NCBI GenBank assembly: GCA_003158175.1
Contig: PMHJ01000010.1
Location: 119,016-160,346, forward strand
DNA length: 41,331 nt
Source: Candidatus Cybelea septentrionalis
GTDB taxonomy: Bacteria > Vulcanimicrobiota > Vulcanimicrobiia > Vulcanimicrobiales > Vulcanimicrobiaceae
Direction: 5' to 3'
Within the stretch, counting starts at the first letter, position 1. The number at the start of each line of letters is the position of its first letter. This document shows positions 8,024-16,533 of the stretch, in pieces. The notes under the pieces are model-generated. The model searched no databases, was not told the origin of the DNA, and worked only from the letters and a program-made list of their open reading frames with translations. The position numbers were made by a program, and so were the translations under genes.

Positions 8024-9574
8024 CTAGTCGCCGTCGTCCATCCGGAGCCACCGCGAGGTGGAATTCGGTTCAGACTTGGGCAGCACGCTGCACGGGAACG
8101 AGATTCTGGCGGGGACTTTAATCTTCGTAAACGGCTGGGCCTGCGTCTGGAAGAAATCGTCGAGATCGTGGAGATACGGAGAGGCATCCGTAGCGCCGAG
8201 GGATTTGAGGCCGAGCGTCTCTTCCGTGAACTTGAGCAGTGTGGCAAACTCGATGTCGGTGTGTGCGACGTGCCCATGCTTAGCGTAAGGCGAAACGACC
8301 AGGAGCGGCACGCGGAAACCAGGGCCTTGTTGATCGCGCACCACGTACGGCCGCATGTGGTCGTAATATCCACCCCAGTCGTCCCACAGAATGAAGATCA
8401 CCGTGGAACCCCAGTACTTCTTGTTCAAGCCGATCGCGTTCACGACGTTCGCGACCCACCACGGCCCGCAATAGCCCGCCGGGACGCCGGGATGGTCCGA
8501 CGTGACGAGACCGGGCAATACCCACGTCACGTCTGCAAGCCCATGACTGTCGCCGACGTCGGTAAGGAACGTGGTTTCCGGCGTGCGAAAGTTTGTGGTG
8601 TCGATACGGGTTGGGAGAAAGGCTTCGAACGGAGTCCGAAAGTGGCAGCGGGACATCCAGTTCCGCGACTTTGGCCAGAGGGACGTCATGCTGATCGACG
8701 AGTTCGCGTCGAGCCCGTTGATGTTCGAGCAGAGCGAGTGCGCGTAGAGGCGCCATTGCAGGTCCGCTTCGTCGACACGATTGGCAAGCGATGGGTACTT
8801 GAAGCACGGGAACGGTCCGTCCGGCTTCACCATGCCCTGCGCATCGAGCAGCGACGTCGTCGTTCCGGCGGGAGAATCGCAGCCCCACGGCGTGTAGGCG
8901 CAGCCGAGATAGAGAGCGCCGCAATACCCCGAAGCCTTGTGGAAGTCGGGCGCACTCGCGACGCTGTCGGACTGGGCCGAGAAGAGGAACTGGTGGGCCG
9001 TGTACGACTCGCTATTGTGGCCCATGAAAAAGTGGTCGCCGAGCGTGAACTGCCGCGCGATGTTCCAATACGGTTCGGTCTGCGCGTAATCAACGTACGA
9101 GTAAATAGTGGCCGTGGAGGCAGTCGGCGTGTAGTCGGGATGCGGGGACGCGGCAACGTTAAAGCCGTCCATTTTACATGGCGATACTTCGCCGACTTTA
9201 AACGGCGGTTGGCCGGCCGGCGGATTGCACGCCCACAGCCACGGCCGATGAAAGTTGTCCGGATCCTCCGTTCCCGTCAGCTTTCCGAGGTCGATCTTTG
9301 TGAGCGCGATCGTTTTGCCGTCGATCGTCTTCCCGCTCGAGGCGGCGTCGGCTCCGGGGAACGGCTTGGGGCCTCCAAAGATATTGTCGAGCGTCCGGTT
9401 CTCTTGAATGACGAAGACGATGTGCTTGATCTTCCCCGACGGGAGCGTGGAGCGTTCGACCTGCACCATCGCACCGGCGGGAAGCGCCGGAAGCGCCGGG
9501 CCGGGCGACGGCGTTCGCCCACATGCGACGAGCGTAACCGATACGATGAGAGCGATCCAAGATCCGCGCAGCAC
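8024..9574 (-). CDS. Phosphoesterase (phospholipase C/acid phosphatase type) lipoprotein
   Basis: This intact 516-residue enzyme belongs to the alkaline-phosphatase-fold phosphoesterase family PF04185. It starts at a GTG (9574) with GGAGG five bases upstream. The signal ends in the lipobox VTLVACG. Family landmarks are HIVFVIQENRTLDNIFG at about 50-66, CKMDGFN, YWNIARQFTLGDHFF, SYTAHQFLFS and the C-terminal metal-site segment VIFILWDDWGGYYDHM with FRVPLLVVSPYAKHGHVAHT. Members hydrolyse phosphate mono- or diesters, including phosphatidylcholine, outside the cytoplasm. The substrate here cannot be told from sequence. It is the intact counterpart of the broken gene at 1960-2975 and is followed by a propeller lipoprotein. 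Confidence 0.9.
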   Translation of the reverse strand: MLRGSWIALIVSVTLVACGRTPSPGPALPALPAGAMVQVERSTLPSGKIKHIVFVIQENRTLDNIFGGPKPFPGADAASSGKTIDGKTIALTKIDLGKLTGTEDPDNFHRPWLWACNPPAGQPPFKVGEVSPCKMDGFNVAASPHPDYTPTASTATIYSYVDYAQTEPYWNIARQFTLGDHFFMGHNSESYTAHQFLFSAQSDSVASAPDFHKASGYCGALYLGCAYTPWGCDSPAGTTTSLLDAQGMVKPDGPFPCFKYPSLANRVDEADLQWRLYAHSLCSNINGLDANSSISMTSLWPKSRNWMSRCHFRTPFEAFLPTRIDTTNFRTPETTFLTDVGDSHGLADVTWVLPGLVTSDHPGVPAGYCGPWWVANVVNAIGLNKKYWGSTVIFILWDDWGGYYDHMRPYVVRDQQGPGFRVPLLVVSPYAKHGHVAHTDIEFATLLKFTEETLGLKSLGATDASPYLHDLDDFFQTQAQPFTKIKVPARISFPCSVLPKSEPNSTSRWLRMDDGD

Positions 9575-9662
9575 GTAACCCTCCGTTTCGGAGCAACGCA
9601 GGGATATTTGCGGAGGTTCCCGCCAATCCTCCGCCGGAGAATATCACGCGCGCGCGTTGCGC

Positions 9663-9722
9663 GAACGCTGGAAGCAGTGAATGCACCATGTAATCGGCCG
9701 GCGCGCGTCGAACGTTGGAAGC
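9663..9722. repeat. Pair of 13-base direct repeats upstream of recQ
   Basis: GAACGCTGGAAGC at 9663-9675 and GAACGTTGGAAGC at 9710-9722 differ at one base and start 47 bases apart. They lie in the divergent gap between the phosphoesterase gene and recQ, so they could be paired regulator-binding sites. No known binding motif is recognised. Confidence 0.3.
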
Positions 9723-9764
9723 GCTGAGCCCGTTACCGGCTGAGGAGAAGCCCACGACCGCATC

Positions 9765-11582
9765 ATGACGCTCGACGAGGCACTGAAGCATCACTTCGGT
9801 TATACGACGTTTCGCCCGCTGCAGCGCGAGATCGTAGAGGCAACGATGGCTGGAGGCGACGTCGTGGCGCTCCTTCCGACCGGCGGCGGGAAATCGCTGT
9901 GCTATCAATTGCCGGCGCTGCTCGAGCCAGGACTCACGCTGGTCATCTCGCCACTGATCGCATTGATGAAGGACCAAGTCGACGCGCTCGAAGCCAATGG
10001 TATTCCGGCAACGTTTCTCAACAGTTCGCTCGATCCGGCGTCGTCCGCGCATCGGCTGGCAGCGCTCGACCGTGGTGCGTACCGCCTGCTATATGTCGCT
10101 CCGGAGCGCACCGTGATGGCGGGATTTCTCACCCGCTTGGCGGGATGGAGCTTGCGCCGCATCGCGGTCGACGAAGCGCACTGCGTCAGCGAATGGGGGC
10201 ACGACTTTCGGCCTGAGTACCGCCAAATCGCATCGCTGCGTTCCCGTTACCCCAACGTTCCGATGTTGGCGCTCACCGCGACGGCGACCGCGCGCGTGCG
10301 CGACGACATCGAGCGCTTTCTCGAGTTGCGTAAGCCGCGCCGCTTCGTTGCAAGCTTCAACCGGCCGAATCTGCGTTATGCAGTCTTCGAAAAAACCGAC
10401 GCGCTTAAACAACTGCTGTCTTGGTGTACGGCCCGTGCCAACGAGAGCGGTATCGTCTACGTGCAGAGCCGCAACTCGGCAGAAGAACTGGCGACGAAGC
10501 TTTCCGCGGCGGGCATCTCGTCTCGCCCCTACCACGCGGGCCTCCTGCCGCAGCAGCGCGCTCGCCACCAGGAGCTATTCATTCGCGACGAGATCCGCGT
10601 CATGTGCGCGACGATCGCCTTCGGCATGGGCATCGATAAACCTAACGTACGTTACGTCGTTCATTACGATCTTCCCAAGAACGTCGAAAGCTATTACCAG
10701 GAGACCGGGCGGGCCGGCCGCGACGGCCTCGCCAGCGATTGTGCGCTCTTCTTCAGCGGAGGCGACGCGGCGAAGCAACGCCACTTCATTCGTCAGATAG
10801 AGAGCCCGCAGGAACGCGAAAAGGCCGAGCGCCTTCTGCGACAGATGCTCGATTTCGCAGCGACGGCGCATTGCCGGCGGAGTCACCTGTTGCGCTATTT
10901 CGGCGAGGATTCAGTCGCCCAGTGCGACAACTGCGATAATTGCTTGCAGCCGCCGGAGCGAGTCGACGGCACGCAGATCGCTCGAAAGCTGCTGTCATGC
11001 GTCTATCGCGTGCGCGAGCACAGCGGATTTTCGAGCGGTGCGCACCACATCGTCGACGTCCTGCTCGGAAAGCGTACTGAGAAGGTCATCGCGTGGGGGC
11101 ACGATCGCCTATCGACCTTCGGAATCGGTGCGGAGAACAGTAAAGGCGAATGGATGGCGGTGCTCTCGGAGCTCATGCGGACTGGTTGCATCGAACAGGG
11201 CTCCGAACATCGAACCTTGTTCGTAACCGAGGAAGGGTTGCGAGGGCTAAAAGAGCACCGCGCATTCGCTTTTTCCATGCCGCGCTTCGTCGCCAAGACC
11301 GAGAAGCGGCGCAGCCAGCGGATTCGGGCACTCCCTACCGTCCATGATGATGCACTATTCGAGAGACTGCGCAAGTTGCGCAAGGATCTCGCGGACGGTC
11401 AGGGAGTTCCGCCTTATGTCGTTTTTTCTGACGCGACCTTACGCGAGCTGTGCACGCATCAACCGGTCACGCTGCAGGCGTTCCGGCAGATCGGTGGCGT
11501 TGGTGACGTCAAGCTCGAGCGCTATGGCACCGCCTTCGTCGAAGCGATACGCTCGTTCGATGCGGCCGACGCCGCGAACTAA
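9765..11582 (+). CDS. recQ: ATP-dependent DNA helicase RecQ
   Basis: RecQ is a 3'-5' superfamily 2 DNA helicase that unwinds recombination and stalled-fork intermediates. The 605-residue protein has the full bacterial layout. It begins with the zero motif ([12 protein letters not shown]) and Walker [10 protein letters not shown] at 36-44. The DEAH box is at 136-139, followed by the RecQ-specific aromatic loop [13 protein letters not shown]. Motif [12 protein letters not shown] and a zinc-binding subdomain with Cys370, Cys387, Cys390 and Cys393 come next. A winged-helix RQC region (about 405-500) and a C-terminal HRDC domain (about 525-600, ending near [12 protein letters not shown]) complete it. 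The length is normal for the family. The ATG at 9765 has only a distant GGAG (about 17 bases away), so translation initiation may be weak. It acts in the cytoplasm and stands alone, convergent with the propeller genes. Confidence 0.97.
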   Translation: MTLDEALKHHFGYTTFRPLQREIVEATMAGGDVVALLPTGGGKSLCYQLPALLEPGLTLVISPLIALMKDQVDALEANGIPATFLNSSLDPASSAHRLAALDRGAYRLLYVAPERTVMAGFLTRLAGWSLRRIAVDEAHCVSEWGHDFRPEYRQIASLRSRYPNVPMLALTATATARVRDDIERFLELRKPRRFVASFNRPNLRYAVFEKTDALKQLLSWCTARANESGIVYVQSRNSAEELATKLSAAGISSRPYHAGLLPQQRARHQELFIRDEIRVMCATIAFGMGIDKPNVRYVVHYDLPKNVESYYQETGRAGRDGLASDCALFFSGGDAAKQRHFIRQIESPQEREKAERLLRQMLDFAATAHCRRSHLLRYFGEDSVAQCDNCDNCLQPPERVDGTQIARKLLSCVYRVREHSGFSSGAHHIVDVLLGKRTEKVIAWGHDRLSTFGIGAENSKGEWMAVLSELMRTGCIEQGSEHRTLFVTEEGLRGLKEHRAFAFSMPRFVAKTEKRRSQRIRALPTVHDDALFERLRKLRKDLADGQGVPPYVVFSDATLRELCTHQPVTLQAFRQIGGVGDVKLERYGTAFVEAIRSFDAADAAN

Positions 11583-11591
11583 GGAGGCATC

Positions 11592-11616
11592 AAGAGGACG
11601 GCCGTATCGTCTTCTT
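11592..11616. terminator. Hairpin between recQ and the propeller genes
   Basis: AAGAGGACG and CGTCTTCTT form a 9-base stem with one G-U pair and a 7-base loop, placed ten bases after the recQ stop in a convergent gap. There is no long T-run on the plus side, so it may be a weak bidirectional terminator. Confidence 0.4.
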
Positions 11617-11621
11617 AGATA

Positions 11622-12620
11622 CTATGGGCGCGCCGGGGGATAGACCGCAACGGCAGCCGCCCATATGTGGTCTGCGAGCTTGCTGACGTAGGCGCCTTTT
11701 GGATACCTGTACAGTCCCGCATACAATCTATCCGCGGCGAAATCGGCAGTTCGCACGTGTTTACCGTTCTCTTCGATCGCGAAGGTCACCGGCGCCACCG
11801 CGCCGGCGAGCGTAGTGACGACGGTCGGGGAACCGAGGGAGCCGCTCGAAGGCGGTGCGTAGGTGTAGATTGCCTGCTTATTCACATCGCCGATCAGAAT
11901 GTTTCCAGCTGACACCTGGACGCCGCCCGGCCACGATATCGTGTTTCCGACGCTTAACGTCGTAATCGCTGTCGCTTTGCAGCCGCCGGAGACTTCGCCG
12001 ACGAGTGTCCCACCGCCGACAGTTTGCCCATCGATGAACAGGTTCCCCGACGCGTCGAACGCATCGTTGAAGAAATATTCCCACTTGGGATCTTTAACGG
12101 TGCTGCACGGCTGCGTCGAATTCTTCGCGAAAAAGCTCACGCTTCCGGGCCCAAGGGCGCTGGTCAAGTAATTCGTGACGCCCACGAGGCCCGTTTTGTC
12201 GACCGCGACGTCTTCCGTCTCCTGCCCTGAATCGTTCAACGTCGATTTTATCGAAGTGTACGGCTTTGCATAGACGATGACGTTGCTGAAGGCGAGGTTC
12301 ACAACGTACAAGCTCTGCGCCGCGTCCGTGGCCAAGCCCTGAGGATCTGCACCTATGCCATCAAAAAGTATAGCATTGAGCTGGCCGTTGGCGCCCCATA
12401 CCGTTACCGTCGCAGTCCCGGCGTCGGTAACGAAGGTCTGGTTGCCATTCGGCGCCTTTATTCCGGCGACGTTGACGAACGGCGTCACGCGACTCGGCGC
12501 GCCGCGAGGCCGCAGGGTTTGGTTCGGCCCTGCGGCAGCGACTTGGGCCGCTGGCGGCGATCCGCCACCAGAACAGCCCGCGAGCAACGCGAGGGCGGCA
12601 GTACAGAATAATGTGCGCAT
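11622..12620 (-). CDS. Beta-propeller lipoprotein, tandem copy 3
   Basis: This is a 332-residue lipoprotein with the signal MRTLFCTAALALLAGCSGGG. The start at 12620 is preceded by AGGAG about ten bases upstream; a longer frame to 12686 adds a poor leader. Propeller-like strands recur throughout, for example GLATDAAQSLYVVNLAFSNVIVY, VAVDKTGLVGVTN, FDASGNLFIDGQTVGG and GGVQVSAGNILIGDVNKQAIYTY. It shares long near-identical blocks with its upstream neighbour: VGEVSGGC.AT..TTLSVGNT, YTYAPP..GSLGSP and FDASGNLF.DG. This points to a recent duplication. No catalytic residues are evident. An extracytoplasmic binding or structural role is the conservative reading. Only 31 bases separate it from the upstream copy, so they are probably co-transcribed. 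Confidence 0.85.
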   Translation of the reverse strand: MRTLFCTAALALLAGCSGGGSPPAAQVAAAGPNQTLRPRGAPSRVTPFVNVAGIKAPNGNQTFVTDAGTATVTVWGANGQLNAILFDGIGADPQGLATDAAQSLYVVNLAFSNVIVYAKPYTSIKSTLNDSGQETEDVAVDKTGLVGVTNYLTSALGPGSVSFFAKNSTQPCSTVKDPKWEYFFNDAFDASGNLFIDGQTVGGGTLVGEVSGGCKATAITTLSVGNTISWPGGVQVSAGNILIGDVNKQAIYTYAPPSSGSLGSPTVVTTLAGAVAPVTFAIEENGKHVRTADFAADRLYAGLYRYPKGAYVSKLADHIWAAAVAVYPPARP

Positions 12621-12651
12621 GGGATGAGCGCTCCTAAATGTCTTTATCACG

Positions 12652-13620
12652 TTACGGGCTCGCAGCCGGATTGACGGCGATGCCAAATGCAGTTACTAAA
12701 TGAGGCTCGTTGAACGACTTGACGAACCGGCCGCCGGGATACGTGTACTCTATTCGTCCGTAGGCGACGTCGGAGTGCGCGATCCAGAGATGACGCTCGT
12801 CCCGCGTCATCGCGAAACTCTCCATTTCAATTCCGGCCGATAGCTTTGTCGTCGCGATCGGAGAGCCGAGCGAACCACCCGTTGGCGGCGCGTAGGTATA
12901 GATTTCCGGACTGAAACTGCCATAGTTTTGGTTCAAGATCAGAATGTTACCGTGCACCACCTGCACCCCAGCGACGCCGGACATCGTGTTACCGACGCTC
13001 AGCGTCGTGAGCGACGTGGCCGCGCAACCGCCGGAGACTTCGCCGACGAGCGGGTTCCCATCGCGGTCGACGCCGTCAACGAAGAGATTCCCAGAAGCGT
13101 CGAATGCGCCAGAGAACACCTGGTTCCAGTTTGAATCGCTCACACTTGCGCACGCCGATGTGGAGCCTTTCTTGTAGAAGGTCACGTTGCCGGGCCCGGA
13201 CGGCGACGTTTCGGCCATGACGCCGACGAGCCCGGCGTTGCTCACCGCAACGTCCAAGGGATACTTGCCCGGTTCGTTCAGGGTTAGGCTGACCGACTTG
13301 TACGGTTGCGAATAAACGAGCACGTTTGCATCCTGGGAGTTTGCGACGTACAGGTTCCCTGCCGAATCGGTAGTGAGGCCAGAAGGTCCGTTGATGCCTT
13401 TCTTGAGGCGCGTTTGCAATCGTCCTTCAGCATCGAAGACGCTAACGATGTTTGCGAAGCTGTCGGAAACGATGACCTGATCGACGCTCCCGGCGTTCGT
13501 ATCCGTATCCTGGAGCGCGTTCGCTACCGGCGGCTGCGAGCCGCCTCCGGAGCAGCCGGCGAGCAATGCGATGGCTGCCGCGCTACGAAGAAAGAAGCCA
13601 AGGTACGAAGATCTGTGCAT
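12652..13620 (-). CDS. Beta-propeller lipoprotein, tandem copy 2
   Basis: This is a 322-residue lipoprotein. MHRSSYLGFFLRSAAAIALL precedes the lipobox AGCSGGGSQ. The ATG at 13620 has AAGGG about ten bases upstream. Blade-like units include GLTTDSAGNLYVANSQDANVLVY, VAVSNAGLVGVMA, FDASGNLFVDGVDRDG and GVQVVHGNILILNQNY. Downstream of the blades is MESFAMTRDERHLWIAHSD. It is the closest relative of the neighbour at 11622-12620: lipobox, blade order and spacing match, and the divergence is concentrated in surface loops such as the MAETSPSG/NYLTSALG segment. The gene sits in the middle of a three-gene same-strand array with gaps of about 30-40 bases. Its function is unknown. Confidence 0.85.
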   Translation of the reverse strand: MHRSSYLGFFLRSAAAIALLAGCSGGGSQPPVANALQDTDTNAGSVDQVIVSDSFANIVSVFDAEGRLQTRLKKGINGPSGLTTDSAGNLYVANSQDANVLVYSQPYKSVSLTLNEPGKYPLDVAVSNAGLVGVMAETSPSGPGNVTFYKKGSTSACASVSDSNWNQVFSGAFDASGNLFVDGVDRDGNPLVGEVSGGCAATSLTTLSVGNTMSGVAGVQVVHGNILILNQNYGSFSPEIYTYAPPTGGSLGSPIATTKLSAGIEMESFAMTRDERHLWIAHSDVAYGRIEYTYPGGRFVKSFNEPHLVTAFGIAVNPAASP

Positions 13621-13658
13621 GGGACGAAGCCCTTCTAAGTGTTGCAAGGTTGGTTCGC

Positions 13659-14633
13659 CTAAAGGCCCTTTTGGCCAGGATCGAACGCGAAGCCGTACGG
13701 TAGCATGAACGAACCAGAATACGTCTGGAGACTCGTGCCCGCCGGGAAGGCGTACGACTGACCGTAGGACGTCTTGTACGCTACGTAGACTGGGCATCCG
13801 ACGACTTTGCTGTTGTTCGTAACGCCAAAGTTGATGCAGTCAGACGCCGTGGAGATCGAGTGACCCGTCGGCGAGCCCGCTTCGGTGTACTCGGTAATCG
13901 TCTGAGCGCTCTGATCGTCGACCAGAAGGTTGCCGGCATTGTCCGGCTTGATGCCCCCCGGCCCTCCGAGGCTGATCGGGAGCTGGGTGGCTCCGTGCTG
14001 CTTGCCGCGCGGAAACTCGACGACGCCGCCGTGGAAGCTTACGACAATCGTCGCGAACACGTTGCCTGTCGCGTCGCAGGTCAAGGCGTCGTTCTGGCCT
14101 GCTCCCGGATAGGTCAAGGAGCGCGTCGGGTTCACGCTGCCGCGAGGATAGACCTCGATAGCGGTGGAGTTGGAGCCGGCGACATAGAGAGTGCCGTTCG
14201 GGCACATCGTGACGTCGAGCGGTCCCGCGCTCGGGTCGTCGAGCGTATTGAACGGTGTGGTCGCACCACGCGCGAACTCAAGAATATTGTTTGCACCGCC
14301 GTTTGCGACCCAAAGATTGTGTTTCGAGTCGACGAAGAGACCTCCCGGATAGCTGAGGCCATCGATTTGACCTTGCATGGTTCCATTGAGGTCAAACACG
14401 GTCACGTTGTTCGCGAGGTTGTCGGAGATGTATGCGAGGCGCGTTCGCGCGTCGGGCCGGATCATCCAGCTCGTCGTGTGCCGGCTTTGGCGGAAGACAC
14501 TTTGCTGTTGCGGCACCTCAGCCGCCGTGGGCGTCAAGGCGCTCCCGCCTTGCGAGCTTCCCGAACAGCCGGCAAGGATCGCTGCCGCTACGATGCTGGC
14601 CGACGCGAGACCGGCTAGATTGTTATAACGCAT
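13659..14633 (-). CDS. Beta-propeller (NHL-like) lipoprotein, tandem copy 1
   Basis: This 324-residue lipoprotein starts at 14633 with GGGAG eight bases upstream. Its signal ends in the lipobox AAAILAGCSGSS. After a low-complexity linker come NHL-like blades: TRLAYISDNLANNVTVFD, YPGGLFVDSKHNLWVANGG, DVTMCPNGTLYVAGSNST and GGIKPDNAGNLLVDDQSAQT. It is more distant from the two downstream copies than they are from each other, and closer in style to the gene at 22377-23348. It is the first gene of the array and lies 111 bases downstream of the HTH/TPR-like protein, which could be its regulator or merely a neighbour. The predicted location is the outer face of a membrane. Confidence 0.85.
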   Translation of the reverse strand: MRYNNLAGLASASIVAAAILAGCSGSSQGGSALTPTAAEVPQQQSVFRQSRHTTSWMIRPDARTRLAYISDNLANNVTVFDLNGTMQGQIDGLSYPGGLFVDSKHNLWVANGGANNILEFARGATTPFNTLDDPSAGPLDVTMCPNGTLYVAGSNSTAIEVYPRGSVNPTRSLTYPGAGQNDALTCDATGNVFATIVVSFHGGVVEFPRGKQHGATQLPISLGGPGGIKPDNAGNLLVDDQSAQTITEYTEAGSPTGHSISTASDCINFGVTNNSKVVGCPVYVAYKTSYGQSYAFPAGTSLQTYSGSFMLPYGFAFDPGQKGL

Positions 14634-14744
14634 CCGATGTCTCCCTCAAACTAAGAAACTGATAAGGTGCCTTTCCTCGTTCGGCGCGTCCCGGCATTGG
14701 CCAAACGTGTCAAAGCCATGTCATTTGGTGTCGCGGCGACCGCG

Positions 14745-16316
14745 TCACCCGCAGAAGTCGAGGTAGTCCAGTTTTCTGGCGGGGAGCTGCTTCAAACGCG
14801 CTATATTCCGATAGGATTTGTCGATGCGGTGCACGTCGAATTTCGAGCAGCAACCGGCGTTCGCCAAATCCACGGACTGCTTCATGACGGTAACGGCCTC
14901 GCCGCACTCGCCCGCAGCCTGCAAACCCAAGGCGACGACCCTTCCGGCGGTGGCGACGAGTCTTTGGTTGCCCGACCTATTCGCCCTCTGCAGCACTTCC
15001 CGCGCTTCAACCGCTCCCTGCTTCGCGTGACCCTGCCCGATCAGGATTTCAGCGGTCGTTAGGGGGAGATGCTGCAGCACAGGATGCTCTTCGCTCTTGG
15101 AGGACAGGTATCGGCTCCCGAACTCGGCGGCCGCGCCTATGCAGCCCGACTCGAGTGCGGCAATTGCGAGGTTGTTGTACGTAAGAGCGACGACGCCTTT
15201 GTCATCCGTCAGCGCTACACCGCTCAGCGCAACATCCCGGTATCTTTGCGCCAACACGATATCGCCGCTTAGGTAGTACACCGACGCTAACAGCGACGCT
15301 CCCTCAGCGACTACGCCCGTCCAGCCATTTGCAAGCGCGAGATGTAGCACCCTCAGCGTGTGCGCTTCCATGTCAACGGTGAACCCGTTTTGCTTCCACT
15401 CGCTGATCGCTTTCACGGTGTGTAGCGCGAACGCCTCGTAGCAGTCCAGATCGTTAAACTCTGCACACATGTCGTCGATGGCACAAGAAATGGCGAGCAT
15501 ACTCCGCAAGTCATCGGCATGCACGAATTTCTGCGCCAGTGCAAACAACAGACGCAGTATCGTCCGCGACATCCATGGATCGGGCGCCCCCTCCAGCGTA
15601 GCGCGCCGCACGAGGTCGCGGACCCGTATGTTCCAGACGTGCGTCGTGGCGGCTTGGCCAAGAAGTATCGCCAAGAGATAGAGCGCGAGATTGAGGCGCG
15701 AATGCGAGCGCGTGCTCGTAGCCAACCGAATGCGAGCGTTTAGCTCCGTGAACGTCTCTTGGGCCTCGTGGCCTCTTCTAAAGTCGTGTTGCATCAGCGC
15801 AAGGTTGCAGAGGCCGAACACGGCCGCCTCGGGAGCCGACTTTGCGACGTGTGCCCGAACGAGCTCCGCGGCGTCGCGCACTCGGCCGGCACGAAAAAGC
15901 GCAAGCGCTCGATTGTGCACGAGCTCGTGGAGGGATGCCGACGTAAGATGCGCCGTTTTCGGTAAGATGTGCGGCAGCGCGCGTATCCACGCTTCACGTC
16001 GCTCTCGCGCCAGCTGCCGAGGCGATATTTCGAACTCGGCCGCGAGGCTTGCTACGCTTTGGGAGCCAAGGTCACATTTCATGAGGCAGGCCGATTGACG
16101 CCTCCCTCGTTCGGATCGACCTAGACGCGTATCATCGTCACGAATAATGGTAGCAGCCCGGGCCACGCCGCCGCGAAGCTCCTGCGCAGTGAGTTTGCCG
16201 CCGAGCAGATCCGGGCCAACCAACGGATTTCGAAGCAGCTGCTGATCGTCACGCAGGTGACGGAACAAGTGCTTCACGGCAACCTCTCGAGCCGCCTCAG
16301 GATCTGTTCTGGGCAT
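14745..16316 (-). CDS. Large alpha-helical protein with HTH-like N-terminal segment and TPR-like repeats
   Basis: The protein has 523 residues and no signal peptide, so it is cytoplasmic. GAGGG lies about seven bases before the ATG at 16316. An N-terminal part contains a segment resembling a helix-turn-helix (about 85-108, SVASLAAEFEISPRQL, followed by basic ARERREAW). From about 120 to the C-terminus the chain is helix after helix with small and large residues spaced as in TPR-like repeats. Examples are VHNRALALFRAGRVRDAAEL, GLCNLALMQHDFRRGHEA, TYNNLAIAALESGCIGAAAE and GQGHAKQGAVEAREVLQRA. The whole resembles a transcriptional activator with a TPR-type sensor half, but I cannot name a family. 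It lies immediately upstream of the tandem propeller genes on the same strand, making them plausible targets. Confidence 0.7.
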   Translation of the reverse strand: MPRTDPEAAREVAVKHLFRHLRDDQQLLRNPLVGPDLLGGKLTAQELRGGVARAATIIRDDDTRLGRSERGRRQSACLMKCDLGSQSVASLAAEFEISPRQLARERREAWIRALPHILPKTAHLTSASLHELVHNRALALFRAGRVRDAAELVRAHVAKSAPEAAVFGLCNLALMQHDFRRGHEAQETFTELNARIRLATSTRSHSRLNLALYLLAILLGQAATTHVWNIRVRDLVRRATLEGAPDPWMSRTILRLLFALAQKFVHADDLRSMLAISCAIDDMCAEFNDLDCYEAFALHTVKAISEWKQNGFTVDMEAHTLRVLHLALANGWTGVVAEGASLLASVYYLSGDIVLAQRYRDVALSGVALTDDKGVVALTYNNLAIAALESGCIGAAAEFGSRYLSSKSEEHPVLQHLPLTTAEILIGQGHAKQGAVEAREVLQRANRSGNQRLVATAGRVVALGLQAAGECGEAVTVMKQSVDLANAGCCSKFDVHRIDKSYRNIARLKQLPARKLDYLDFCG

Positions 16317-16533
16317 GTGTTTCCCTCTCGATCCGCCATTCGATGAGGGCCAATTAGGGACCGGATCGGAGTGTGCGGGCTGGCCTCGTCGAAGATGGCC
16401 AACTCCTTATTTTAGCGCACTCGAGAGCCCCGGGATATCGGTGAAAATAGGGATGCGGGCGCCACTTGAATAGCGCCGGCAGCAACCGCGTGCCGGGCGG
16501 CGAGACGCGAAAGCCGAGACCGGCGCCTTTTCG

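Noticed and set aside
8168..9727. Long plus-strand frame (519 codons) opposite the phosphoesterase gene
   Set aside because: It is the antisense of a gene with clear PF04185 motifs, is arginine-rich and has no domain; a shadow of codon bias in GC-rich DNA.
9198..10052. Minus-strand frame overlapping both the phosphoesterase and recQ
   Set aside because: It crosses two real genes and their intergenic gap in another frame, with no ribosome site.
13860..14618. Plus-strand frame opposite propeller copy 1
   Set aside because: Shadow of the lipoprotein gene; Arg/Val-rich, no start signal.
16475..16526. GCGCCGG / CCGGCGC inverted repeat after the repeat-protein gene
   Set aside because: Seven-base arms about 40 bases apart in GC-rich sequence with no T-run are not enough for a terminator call.
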